The notes below the pieces were generated by a model. That model made no database searches. It saw only the letters and a list, made by a program, of their open reading frames with translations, and was not told the DNA's origin. Positions 36,089 through 46,815 of a DNA stretch of 64,000 bases are shown here, one piece after another. Each line of letters begins with the position of its first letter. Position 1 is the stretch's first letter. Origin of the DNA: Mercurialis annua. Lineage: Eukaryota; Streptophyta; Magnoliopsida; Malpighiales; Euphorbiaceae. The position numbers and the translations under genes are program-made. Where the stretch lies: positions 53,059,653-53,123,652 of the forward strand of contig NC_065572.1 of the NCBI RefSeq assembly GCF_937616625.2, given 5' to 3'.

Positions 36089-36602
36089 AGTAGTATGAAC
36101 TCATCTATATATATCTGACCCCCGTTGTTTTCCCTATTTTCAGGATTTTATTTTGAGAGTGTCGGTGACCTCCATATTTGTTGATTTCCTCGAAGGTTTA
36201 TTTTTTTAAAATAAAGATGTCAAACTTGTTTAAAATTCTTAGACCACCATAATATTAGTTATATCTTTATCATTTTAGACAGTTGTTGTCAGATTGGTCT
36301 GACTATTGTTTATGCATGTTGGCATGTATTACTTTGGATTTGGATTATATATAAATTGGCATGATGTTGGAGTCCCGGAACTGAGCCGAGCATTTTGGTT
36401 ATATGTTGTTATATAAACTATTAGATTTAAGGTTGGAGTCTCGGTTACCCCGAGCAATTGTTTCTATGCAGGTTTTGTATGTTTGTATGTTATTCGCGAG
36501 GCTAGCTACGGGTTTCGAAACTACCACTCCCATCCCCTAGCACCACTCACGATCTCTGAAATTGGGTCGGGACAGTTATCCAGGTTGTATAAAAGGCATT
36601 TC

Positions 36603-36715
36603 CTAATTGAACTAGGTGGCAACTTTATTATTTCAAAACTTTGTAGAATAGAGGTCAGCCATAAGTCTAGGCGAGCGGCCCCCAAACTCCGCTCTGCTCA
36701 CACATCCTATAAACA
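36603..36715 (+). repeat. Interspersed repeat fragment, copy 2
   Basis: It matches 23178-23290 in order and orientation (TTGAACTAGGTGGC, GGTCAGCCATAAGT, GGCGAGCGGCCCCC, CTGCTCA). The pair brackets LTR-A, about 13.4 kb apart. Confidence 0.6.
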
Positions 36716-36719
36716 TGTT

Positions 36720-38450
36720 TCTAATGCATATCTATACTAATCATGGCAGAAACGTTAAGAACAGCAGTTATGGAAGTCATGGCAAAAATACTGAAAAATA
36801 GATTAAACATGCATCCTAGTTCATGTAACTCAACAATTATGACATATATGAAATAGAAGTGACAAGTAAGGACGAAGACAGTGGGGGGCATGCAATGGCA
36901 CTTCCCCCCCCCCCCCCCCCCTCCAAGTTAAAATTAGGTCTAATTTTGAGACCTAATTAGTTAAGTTTTATAATTTTTGGTAAAAACTAATAACTTTATT
37001 TCAGATATAATTAATGATTTTTGGTAACATGTAATGTAATTTTTATATTAAATTAATTAGTAAATCAAATTTTTATTCATTTATTAAAGAGTTCTATTAG
37101 AATAAAATATTTTTTTTTGTCAATCATTAAAATAAAATATTAAAATTGACAAATTTGTAATGTCATTTTATCCACATTGCTTAGAGAGTGGAAAGTGGAA
37201 TTTTTTTTACCTATAAAATCAAACTCACTCTCTTTTTTTTTAAGCATCTCATTCCACACAAACTAGCATATTAATTTCTAAAAGCTTTTGTTTGATTTTT
37301 TTAGTCTATAATTTTTTATAAATATTATTGGAATATTTTGGGCAATGTCCGAAGACATAAGCTGATCTTGACTGAATTCTTGTATTCTCTTTATTGTCTA
37401 TTTTGGCTAACTACAGTTATCTATACATTAATATATCGAGTTAAATTCTATTTAGGAGGTTGGTATCTAAGTAATTCACTTGTGATCCACCAATTTATTT
37501 TTTGTAATGTTTCTGATATAATTATATAGCACATTACGTGATTCGCTAGCATAATTAATTAAAAAAAGATTGAAATTTCGCATCTGACATTTAATTTTTT
37601 TATGTTGAATTGGACTCAATTATTTTTATTAGTAAAATTAAATTTAGTCTCCCCTCAAAAAAATCTTGGATTCGTCCCTGATGACAAGAGATGATATTGT
37701 GTCCTCATAAGTACCGTTTTGAGTCCTTGACTCAGTTTTTTGTGACCCATATGTGGAATCCATATTTGGATCGGTGTGCAACAGTGCGTAATTGATTGAT
37801 TAAAGCGTTAGCTTGTTTTTTGGGCTGGAATCGAGCGTTATGTGTGTGTGGTGGTGGTAAGGTTCGGCCAACACATGTATTTTTAGGATTTATTATTCAT
37901 TTTCTATACGTAATGGTGTCACTCTAGTTAGGTCAATTAAGGGTCACATTTATAGTGGTTAGATTAGGGTTAGGGTTTTTGAAGTCTAAGTTAGATTAGG
38001 AATGTACAAGTTAGGTTTTTAGATAGGTTTTAAATACATATTAGATCATTATTACATTTAAATTCATATTTAATTATGTGTGCTATGCAAAAGGGGGTTA
38101 AAAGACTGATTTGGTTCTTAAAAGTATTGAAAAGGATGTTTAAGACCCTATGGGTTTGGATATTGTCAATTTGGCCAATTAACCTTGCAAATTGGCTCAT
38201 AAACTACTAAGACATTGTAGTAATTAGTCTTATTTCTTAGACTTAGATCACAATCTCTTTAGATTTTATAGGCTTTTCACGGATAATTACGTTTTAATCC
38301 TTCAATTTTGTAATTGCTCGCTGATCCACACTGCTTGAATTCAAACAAACAGATCGATAGCTTGTCACTTGGACGAATTTCTTTGAAAATCATCATTGGA
38401 CGCTTCAGTCCCTTATCACTTTTTAACTGTCCGAAGATTAGATGTCTACA
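36720..38450 (-). repeat. Antisense Tat-like LTR, interrupted by a hAT element
   Basis: Read in reverse it begins TGTAGACAT at 38450 and matches the LTR at 19849 through the AAAAAGTGATAAGGG, AAGCGTCCAATG and CCAAACCCATAGG blocks. Only the first ~400 bases align well by eye; the remainder is weaker and the left border near 36720 is approximate. The reverse-strand frame 38537-38277 over it is not a gene. Confidence 0.65.
36859..37688 (+). mobile_element. Non-autonomous hAT-type DNA transposon with 8-bp TSD
   Basis: The element is 36867-37680 (814 bp). The right terminus read in reverse is CAGGGACGAATCCA, typical of plant hAT ends; the left terminus TAAGGACGAAGACA is a degraded match. The flanking 8-mers are GTGACAAG (36859-36866) and ATGACAAG (37681-37688), seven of eight identical. 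There is no transposase, and a poly-C run lies at 36905-36922. The interior at about 37430-37555 resembles the leader of the copia element at 9065-9185. Confidence 0.78.
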
Positions 38451-38747
38451 ACGCCCTTCTTCATCTTCATTTCCACCTGCGCCGCTGCAAACACCTCTCC
38501 TCCGCCTCGCTCTACAAATCTTCCTCTTCAACTTCATCTTACCAGATTCTTCAAAACCTCACCTAATATGAAGAATTCAAACACCTAACCATGAGATGGC
38601 CGAGTGAAACAAGAGCAGTTCTTTACGACTCGAAGAACTGATTGAGAAAAGAGAAGTATGCAAGCCATGTGAAGGAGCAGAAAGGTGTAGTTATAGTTTA
38701 ATTTGTTTTGTTTTATTTATGAGAGGGGGAGGTTTAAAACCACGTGT
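38451..38747. other. Short unassigned segment
   Basis: This lies between the antisense Tat-like LTR start and the LINE-2 target duplication. It should be the 3' interior of the antisense element. A plus frame rich in Pro/Ser/Thr spans part of it but shows no domain. Confidence 0.4.
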
Positions 38748-38773
38748 ATTGGTTATAAGTTATAATATTCTCA

Positions 38774-41238
38774 CCACTTAAGCTAATTAAGTCCCATAAT
38801 CCAGATGTTATGTGTATATCAGAAACTAAATCAGAATCAACTGCTACTTTGAAGTATGTTACTCAGCTAGGGTTTGATCATCTTTTTGTAGTAGAACCAC
38901 TTGGTACTGTCGGTGGTTTCATGGTATTCTGGAGGTCCCATGTACAGTTAAATATCCATTACTATACCACTTTTTTGGTTGCCTGTACAATAGAACAGCC
39001 TACTAGTGATAGGTTTGATGTTCTTTTTTGTCATTTGCATAATATCCCTAGTATTTTATGTAATCAATTTCAATCTTTGTTGTCTTTAACAAGGCTTTTA
39101 CTGCCTTCGTATGTACTTATGGGGGATTTTAATGCAATACTCCATCCTTCCGAAAAGGAAGGCAGACTTCCTTATTTGTCTCGTTCATTTACCTTATTTT
39201 CCCAGTTTGTTTCATCACTCGGATTACGTGATATGGGATTCTTATGTTTACCCTTTACATGGAGTAACAAACATAAATATCCTTTTTTAATTAGGGAACG
39301 CTTGGATCGGGTTTTAGTTTAAGCAAATTGGTCATCTATTTACGGTAATGCTTCTGTTTTGCATCTTCCACCCATTGGTTTCGACCATGCACTTATCTTG
39401 CTCTCAACATGCAATATTTCATCTCATAAGCAACATCGATTCTACTTTGACAAGCGATGGACATCTTCGGATGAGGTTCAAAATATCATTAAATTTGTTT
39501 CGGATTCAGCACATACAGGAACGTTGTTGTATCAGATTTTTTCAAAGCTCAAATGTGTGCGCAGCCAGTTAATTTTTTGGCGTTCAAAGGCTGGTTCAAA
39601 TTCTCAAAAACGTATAATGTTCCTTAGGGATCGGCTGTCTAAGGCTCACCAACAATTAGCAGCAAATGTTCAATGGCCTTCTATTAAGAGTTTGGAATCT
39701 GAGTTATTGAAGGCCCAAATTCAAGAGGAGACTTACTGGGGACAGAAATCTCGAATCGATTGGCTTACATATGGTGATCAAAATACTACCTTTTTCCACG
39801 AGCACACTAAAACTCGACGACAGAGGAATCACATTACGGCCTTACAAGACTCTATTGGTAACTAGCATACTCAAGATCAAGACATTACAGCTATTATTAA
39901 TGCTTACTTTGAAGACATTTATCAAACTACTCAACCTACATCTATAGCTCAGGTACTCTTTAATTTTCCTTCTCGAGTTACCCCAGATATAAATACTTCC
40001 TTACTCATACCTGTTACACCAACTGAAATTAAAACTGCAGTGTTTGATCTTTATCCTTCTAAATCGCCTGGGTCCGATTGGTTTACTGCAGTATTTTTTC
40101 AGACATATTGGGATATCATTGGGTCCTCTATTGTGTTAGCAGTGCAAGAGATTTTCCATTATGGTTGCCTCTTGAAAGGATTCAACCACACACTTATTTC
40201 TCTTATTCCCAAAGTTGCATCACCCACAAAAATTTCTGATCTTCGACCGATTAGTTTATGTACCGTTTTCATCATTCCCAAGGTTCTTACTTGCAGGTTA
40301 CAGCGATTTTTACCTGCTATACTCCCGGATTCACAGAATACCTTTATTAAAGGCATGTCTATCTCGGATAATGTTTTAATTGTTCACGAGTTAGTTCATT
40401 TTATGAGCCATCAGAAGACAAAGGTTAATCCTTATATGGCTATAAAACTTGACATAAGTAAGGCATACGACTGACTGGAATGGAATTATCTAAAGCATAT
40501 TTTGCACAGTTGGGGTTTTGCTGATCGCTTTATCACCTGGATAATGGCATGCGTTACTACTGTTTCATATTCTTTTCAGTTAAATGGATCTGTTTACGGC
40601 TACATTATCCCAACTCGTGGACTTCGACAAGGCGACCCCTTATCACCTTTGTTATTTGTTCTTTGTGCCCAGGGACATTCTCATATGATAAACACTTCAG
40701 TGGCTCAAAATCATATGCAGGGTGTACAGGTAAACAGACACTGCCCTTCCATATCTCATCTGTTTTTTGCTGATGATGCAATTATTTTCGTTCGTGCTTC
40801 AATCCAATCAGCTACTACTGTTTTAACAATTTTGAGTGATTATGCTGCAGCCAGGGATCAGCTAATTAAACACGATAAATCTTCAGTTTATTTTGGTGCA
40901 AATGTTTCTGCATTGCTTATTTCTTCGATACTTTCAGCCCTTCATATGACCATAATGGATACCACAAAACCTTATCTAGGTTTACCCCATATACTCTTGA
41001 GCTCCAAATCTCAATCTTTTGCTTACATCCTTTTCAAAATAAAAAACAAACTTCTTGGTTGGAAGGAACAATTTTTATCGTTGAGTGGTAAAGAAATTTT
41101 ATTGAAGGCAGTGGTTTTTGCTATACCGATTTACACTATGATGTGTTTTCGTTTACCACTTTTCCTTTGTAAGTAAATTAACCGTCTTGTAGCTAATTTT
41201 TGGTGGGGTTTTCATAATAAGGAGCCTAAACTTCATTA
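38774..41238 (+). pseudogene. LINE-2 ORF2, first part (endonuclease and RT)
   Basis: It starts in the endonuclease (LIKSHNPDVMCISETKS at 38779 onward), with MGDFN near 39119 and RERLDRVLV near 39295-39320. RT follows: SKSPGSDWF (about 40060), LIPKVASPTKISDLRPISLC (about 40203-40260), GLRQGDPLSPLLFVLC (about 40619-40666) and an intact FFADDAIIF (about 40762-40788). The whole stretch is one frame, closed by TAA 39320-39322, TAG 39863-39865, TGA 40472-40474 (from CGA in AYDRLEW), TAA 41174-41176 and TAG 41236-41238. It continues after the Pack-MULE. Confidence 0.93.
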
Positions 41239-41239
41239 G

Positions 41240-42784
41240 TTATCATGGGGGATATTAAACTCCCTGGATCACTAGACTTTGGCCAGATTACAAAAAGGTC
41301 ACTAAACGAACTTTTGTTACAAAAGTGTCACCAAAGTTAGCAATTTATTACAACGGGATGTCACCCGCGTGAAACTCAACCGTTTTTGAAGACATGTCTT
41401 ACCGGATTTGTCCAACAAAGCACTTTCTTCCCATATCATCCATGTTTCATTAGCCACGTTAGACGATATTTAATTGATAAAAGCTTAAAAATCAAATTAA
41501 TTCATAAGTAAAAAATTAGGGATCTAACTTCATTTTATCCAATGTTCTTAAACATAATTAACCTTAAATCTAATTTACCTTAATTTTTCTCATTTTCTTC
41601 ATCTTCCTTCGGCGTCAGCTTCTTCTTCTCCTCCATTCCCCACCATTGTCTGCCATCACCTCCAAAAGAGACCCATTAAACTTCGCTTTACCCAAACTCT
41701 TCAACACCTGACACAACTCAATTCCCTCACTAAAAAAAACTCATTGTGGACATACCCAGAAACCATAACATAATAACTTATTAACTTATTAAAATTTCCT
41801 AACATAATAACTTATTAACTTATTAAAATTTCCATTTTGAAACTTTTCCTAGAAGAACTGCATATTTAACATTTCAATTTCTTGAATTATATATACAGTA
41901 AAAGTTTAGCAAGAAGTTTTCCTTCAACCGATTCAACTTCACCTCACTATCATACGCCGCATCTACCAACCCCTTCTTAACCGCTGCATCTCCCTTAACC
42001 TCCACATCTCGCAACAACACATCTCTTCGAGCATCCACGTCGTAAATCTTGTCTCTAAATGTTGCGGAGAAATAATCCGGTAACGGAAGCTTATGTCAAC
42101 CTCACTTATACACAACACGCCTTGATCACTCCTCATGTACACATAATCATAACACAGAGCATACAAAGTTCCGGCGGCGGCGGTGGCGTGTCCTTGTACG
42201 AAGGCGGTAGTCGGAATAGGTAGAGATATCATCTGTGCAGTTACTGGTTTGAAAGACGCCATCTTCTCGCGAAGATCGTCCATGGCGGATCTACCGTTTT
42301 CGGCGGCATTAATTTAGCCCATCCGAGATCAAAACCGTTGGAGAAGAATTTTTCTTGTGATGTAAAAATCAATCATCAGTACACTTTCCGGCACCAATAT
42401 GGAACAAGAATTTGTTAGGCTAGCTGATGGCTGTAAAAGTCTTTTATGGTTTTGCCTGATTTCTTTTAGGCGTTGGGGAAGAAGATGGAAAATTAAAGAG
42501 TTTAAAATGATCCCAAAATTTCTCAAAAAAAAATGATCCCTAAAATTTCATTAAATTAATATTTAATTAGAGATTTAAATATTGGCGTGGTATATGGGAT
42601 ATGCATGTCGTGGACAAATCCGGCAAGACATGTCATCAAAAACAGTGAGTTTTACACGGGTGACATCCCGTTGTAACAAATTGCTAACTTCAGTGATACT
42701 TTTGTAACAAAAGTCCGTTTAGTGACCTTTCTGTAATCTGGCCAGAGTTTAGTGATCTAGGGAGTTTAATATCCTTATCATGGG
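41240..42784 (-). mobile_element. Pack-MULE-like transposon with ~170-bp terminal inverted repeats and 10-bp TSD
   Basis: The element is 41250-42774 (1525 bp). Its ends read GGATATTAAACTCCCT and its reverse complement, and inverted similarity extends about 170 bases inward (CTGGCCAGATTACA, GTCACTAAACG, CGGGATGTCACCCG, AAGACATGTCTT). TTATCATGGG is duplicated at 41240-41249 and 42775-42784. Long TIRs with a 9-10 bp duplication are typical of Mutator-like elements. There is no transposase; the interior holds a captured gene fragment on the minus strand. Confidence 0.9.
41890..42360 (-). pseudogene. Captured enoyl-CoA delta-isomerase-like fragment
   Basis: Minus-strand reading gives KFFSNGFDLGWA (about 42347-42312). 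After a frame jump comes MDDLREKMASF...SLPIPTTAFVQGHATAAAG (42262-42170), then DYVYMRSDQGVLCISEVDI (about 42145-42090). A second frame jump leads to LPDYFSATFRDKIYDVDARRD (about 42080-42017) and AVKKGLVDAAYDSEV (about 41985-41940). This order matches plant enoyl-CoA delta isomerase (crotonase superfamily, peroxisomal fatty-acid beta-oxidation). At least two frameshifts and no intact start or end make it a pseudogene. No intron is obvious in the captured stretch. It is more GC-rich than the surrounding LINE. Confidence 0.82.
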
Positions 42785-44022
42785 ATGTTCTTACTTTCAG
42801 TAAATGGAGTGGTGGCCTTGGTTTTAAGGAGCTGCATTTATTTAATCAATCACTTTTGGAAAAACAAATATGGCGCCTTGTTCAATCACCTTCCTCAGTT
42901 TTATTTCAGCTTCTTAAGGGTCATTATTTTCCTGCAAAATCAGTCTTGCAAGCAACAACTAGGCGAAATGCTTCTTGGGGTTGGCGCAGCTTGCTGTTTG
43001 GCTTAAATCTACTTAAACGTGGATTAATTTGGCAAGTCAATTCAGGTACTGCTTTACTTACGGTTCACTCTCCTTGGGTCCCTAATGCTGTTTCTTGTAT
43101 ACCAACAATGTATCCAGGTATTACAGCTAATGATGTCATATTAAATGTTGCTGGTTTATTATCTACTTCAGCGTGTGATTGGAATGCAGCACTCATTTAT
43201 CGTCTTTTTATTTATCAACATGTTGTCAGTATTTTATCATTACCTATCCCTCTTTTTAATTGCCCGGATATCCAGGTTTGGAAACATACTTCATCTGGTC
43301 AGTTCTCAGCAAAATCAGGATACTATCAAGCAACATTACATAGAGAAACTCCAATGAGCTTCAATCAAATTCAGTTTTCCAAAGCTGATTGGCAGCGTCT
43401 TTGGCATCTTCAGATATCACCCAGGATCAAATATTTTGTATGGTGTTATGTTCATGGTATCATCCCAACGGGTGCAGCTTTATCTCACCGTCATTGTGCT
43501 ATTTCATTGCAATGTGTTCATTGTGGCGATGAGGAATCGATAGAACACTTATTGATCTTTTGTCCATTTGTGCAGCGAATTTGGTTTGGTTCCACCCTCC
43601 ATATGAGGTCTGCCTTTTTACCTTTGTTACCTTTTCATCTTCTTTAGAAATTTATTATGAATCAACTGATATCTTTGCCTAACTCAAAGTATATGATGGG
43701 TCTATTTTGCTATATCTGTTGGTTTATATGGAAGTGTCGCAACACTATTTTGTTTGAGAATGTTTTCCAATCTGAATTAGAAGTGCTGAATAAAGCAGTT
43801 GATGCCTACTCCGAGTCTATATCATTGCCATCTATTTCAGTATTTCATCCTTCTCAGGTTCGAATGGTCAACGAGCAGGTTACTTGGTTATCTCCACCTG
43901 CATGTTTTATTAAAATTAGCATTGATGCTGCAACTTCTGTTTTGCATCACTGTGGTTCCATTGCATCGGTGGCTCGGGAATCAAATGGTATTATTATCAA
44001 ACGCTTTCATGCTTATTACCGT
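42785..44022 (+). pseudogene. LINE-2 ORF2, second part (zf-RVT and start of RNase H)
   Basis: It continues in phase from 41239 after removing the Pack-MULE (SWDVLTFSKWSGGLGFKEL). The zf-RVT domain spans about 43375-43600 with WHLQISPRIKYFVW and CVHCGDEESIEHLLIFCP. A stop at 43645-43647 interrupts it. RNase H begins near 43885 (WLSPPACFIKISIDAA) and is cut at 44022 by LTR-B. Confidence 0.92.
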
Positions 44023-44143
44023 TGTAATAACCCGTAAAAAATTTTAATTTTTCTTATGGGTTTCCGGTAATAAGTTGGGTCGCTTGCGGTTTTCGTGGTT
44101 TGATTTGAGGTTCGGGTTGAGTTTGGGGCTGGGTTCGGGTTGT

Positions 44144-44252
44144 GGTTCAACCAAAATTTGGTTGAACCAAACCATGGTTCAACGTTCGGGTTGAACCAGG
44201 TCTCGTTTGGACCGTTGGTCTCGTTCGAGACCAACAGGTCTCGATCGAGGCC
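44144..44252 (+). repeat. Palindrome cassette upstream of the LTR-B TATA box
   Basis: There are four stems. GGTTCAACCAAA-A-TTTGGTTGAACC (44144-44168) has perfect 12-base arms. GGTTCAAC-GTTCGG-GTTGAACC lies at 44176-44197. GTTGGTCTCG-TT-CGAGACCAAC (44214-44235) has perfect 10-base arms. GGTCTCGA/TCGAGGCC (44237-44252) has one mismatch. The TATA box lies about 65 bases downstream. Two different arm sequences coexist in this one cassette. Confidence 0.93.
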
Positions 44253-44318
44253 TGACTCGCAGCAGTTAGGCTGCGTTTACTTCCCTACTTTTCAATCGTT
44301 TTTGGCATACGTCCTTCC

Positions 44319-44325
44319 TATAAAT
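44319..44325 (+). promoter_or_regulatory. TATA box of LTR-B
   Basis: CCTATAAATCCC follows the palindrome cassette, and a donor-like TTCG/GTACGT lies about 130 bases further on (44447). Confidence 0.65.
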
Positions 44326-45018
44326 CCCTAATATTTCAACCCTAATATTTTTCCACACTTCAAGCAAACCTTAGCCGCCCTTTCTCCTCCAAAATCTCTG
44401 AAATTTATTGAGCTAATCATCCTCCAAACTCTAGTGTTCATTCGGTACGTTTTGTTCTTAAATTTCAGTTTTAGTTTAATCGACACTTTCATATTCTTAA
44501 TTGTTCTCTTTCGTTTTTGTAATACCCCATACTCCTATGACGTTAATTGTTGACGTATGACGTGTGAATTGTCAGTATCTTTTCATGACACGTGTGATAT
44601 ATAAAGAGTTAAGTGAAATCAAAGTTATATGGATTACGGATTTAATAATTTGATGGAAATGGAAGGGTTATATGTTAAGCAAAGCAATGAAACGAAATGT
44701 GAGAACATGTCACTCAACGATTTGATCACGGATAGAATGGAATTCTGTAAATTCTTAAGGTGAGATGAATACCTATGAATCATATATGAAGTGACATAGT
44801 GAGTGTTCAAATTGGAGTTAATTCGAAATCATTTCGATGAAGTTTCAAGGAGTTTTCAGGACAATGCGCAGGTGCTGCCTGCACACTGACACTGTTTAGT
44901 AAAACGACGATCTCTCCCAATTGAACCGTTGGATCAAGATGAAATTTGACATAGGCGTTCCTAAGAGGCAAATCTATAAACTGACTGTTGGATTTTTGAA
45001 TCTGGCAAATTTTGAGTA

Positions 45019-45065
45019 GTGTGCGAACGCACACCCTAAAATTTAAGGAGTGTGCGAACGCACAC
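45019..45065 (+). repeat. U3 palindrome pair of Gypsy-3 5' LTR
   Basis: Two perfect GTGTGCG-AA-CGCACAC units lie at 45019-45034 and 45050-45065, just upstream of the TATA box. The sister LTR has three units at 51622-51693. Confidence 0.95.
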
Positions 45066-45086
45066 TTACTAGGTCAGAAGCAGGGG

Positions 45087-45094
45087 TATAAATA
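45087..45094 (+). promoter_or_regulatory. TATA box of Gypsy-3 5' LTR
   Basis: GGGGTATAAATAGCCCC is a strong plant TATA context, and the same sequence occurs at 51712-51719 in the sister LTR. Confidence 0.85.
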
Positions 45095-45450
45095 GCCCCA
45101 ATTTCGTGAAAATCAGATCAGTTCATCATTTTGCTCGACCTAAACATATAAAACTTAAGGTTTCTTCATTTCTTCACCAAAGTCAACGATTCTTTCTCCT
45201 ATATTTCACAAATTTGATCCTCTATCATCTAAGAGCTTCAAATCAAGGTGAGAAATCTGATTTTGGGTTGGATTTATTATGTTCATGGGATGTTTTGTGT
45301 AAATTAGTTAAGTTCGAACCGATCTAGTCGGAACTAAGTTAGTTTTGACGTTTATGATGTAATTTGGATTGATATGCATGTTAAAACCATTCCGATAGCG
45401 GAATTGGACGTTGTAGTAGGACGGTTTTGGACCGAGAGGAGGATTTAGGG

Positions 45451-45636
45451 CTGTACGCTGCACAGACAATCTGTGCGAGCGCACAGCCACTGTGCGCGAA
45501 CGCACAGTCTCCCTTGTGAGGACTGTGCGAACGCACACGAGGTCTGTGCGAACGCACACGAGGTCTGTGCGAACGCACAGTCTCCTGAAAAGAGACTGTG
45601 CCAACGCACAAGCAGACCGTGCAAGCGCACAGTCTG
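45451..45636 (+). repeat. Intronic palindrome array of Gypsy-3 5' LTR
   Basis: About seven units related to CTGTGCGAACGCACAG, with arm variants (CTGTGCGAGCGCACAG, CTGTGCCAACGCACA, CCGTGCAAGCGCAC), begin about 365-380 bases downstream of the TATA box. The sister array at 52079-52235 has one 21-base unit fewer. Confidence 0.95.
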
Positions 45637-46614
45637 TTATATCGCCCTATAAGTATTTTGTTAGCAACAACTTAACGTTCTCTACCCGTAGTGGCATCGT
45701 ACACTTGAGGGTGATTTGAGTGGATTAAAAAGGATAATTAAAGATGTCTTGGATTAAGAATAATTAGGGTTTTAAATCCCGAGAGTGTATAAAATCCTTA
45801 AAGCAAAGTGTAACAAGAAAACATAATTTTGGTTTAGTCCTAGACCTAGGGTTTCATAGTAAGATTTCGTTTATGAATTAAACCCATTCTGATACTATGA
45901 TGTAACAGTGGATTCGATTAACTACGAGATTGACGAGTTCAAGTATTCAGGGGAAATCAATCGACATATTTATATATAGCTGCGGTGGATAGCGTTTACT
46001 GTTAGTATACTTTATTACTCGTATATATTCATAGAGCCAAGTATTTCATATACTAAAGGCTATATGAATAATATATATTATATTTAGGTCGTATGTTAGT
46101 TGTTTGATTGAAAAAGTATTATGCTAATTATGTTTTGGAATGTTTGTTTACCAAAAATATGTCATTTTAAGAATACAATAATTATATGATAGATAATTCA
46201 AGTATTAAAAGTACGGGGAAAGGCGAAGTAAATATAATAAACAAATATCGAACAATATACAAATAAAGAAGTATAGTTCATTCCTATATGTACTATTAGT
46301 CATAATAAATACTCTATGTGTGCATGTATTATAGGAGTATGTTATTTGCTGTGATGTGCATGTCATGGTCCAATAATGGATCAATACAACATAACGAAGA
46401 ATATAGAATTAATTAATAAACGTAGAACGAGAATTGTACTATGGTACATCCAAATATAAGAACTGAGATATGAGGTTGAACTTGGTAGAATTATCCCGAA
46501 ACCTGTATCTCACCCATTCTCGATAATAGTCCTCGGGACTCATATGAAGATAAAATCAAGTATAATATATCGGGAATAAACGTGAGATAAGAGCAATAAT
46601 TAAGATATGATATA

Positions 46615-46815
46615 AGACACATCGGTTGGCGTGGCTATCGATGTCAGGTGATTAAAAACAAATCGATTGGCTTTGCTATCGATGTCAGATATGTGAAACA
46701 CATCGGTTGGTTTTGCTATCAATGTCAGATATGTAGAACACATCGGTTGGCTTTGCTATCGATGTCAGATAGATGAAACACATCGGTTGGCTTTGCTATC
46801 GATGTCAGAAAGACT
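46615..46815 (+). repeat. ~42-base tandem repeat, about five copies
   Basis: The unit contains ACATCGGTTGGCTTTGCTATCGATGT followed by a short spacer such as CAGATAGATGAAAC. Each unit carries its own 6-base inverted repeat (ACATCG/CGATGT). This block is missing from the sister LTR owing to a deletion of about 1.2 kb (between 45690 and 46890 equivalents). Confidence 0.92.

Larger units (their letters stand above)
32197..36093 (-). mobile_element. Non-autonomous LTR retrotransposon with 463-bp LTRs and TSD AGTAG
   Basis: LTRs at 32202-32664 and 35626-36088 are 463 bases each, share TGATG...CATCA ends and are closely similar. AGTAG flanks the element at 32197-32201 and 36089-36093. Orientation is set by a PBS-like TTTGGCGCCGTCTGTGGGAA read on the minus strand just inside the right LTR, and by a purine tract GTTGGGAGGGAC, also minus, beside the left LTR. 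The PBS style resembles Tat-group elements. The ~2.96 kb interior has no gag or pol motif on either strand, only minisatellites and an exon-like stretch on the plus strand. Confidence 0.88.

Noticed and set aside
41963..42283. Intact host gene for enoyl-CoA delta isomerase
   Set aside because: The motifs are real, but the frame breaks on both sides and the fragment lies between transposon inverted repeats, so it is a captured pseudogene fragment.
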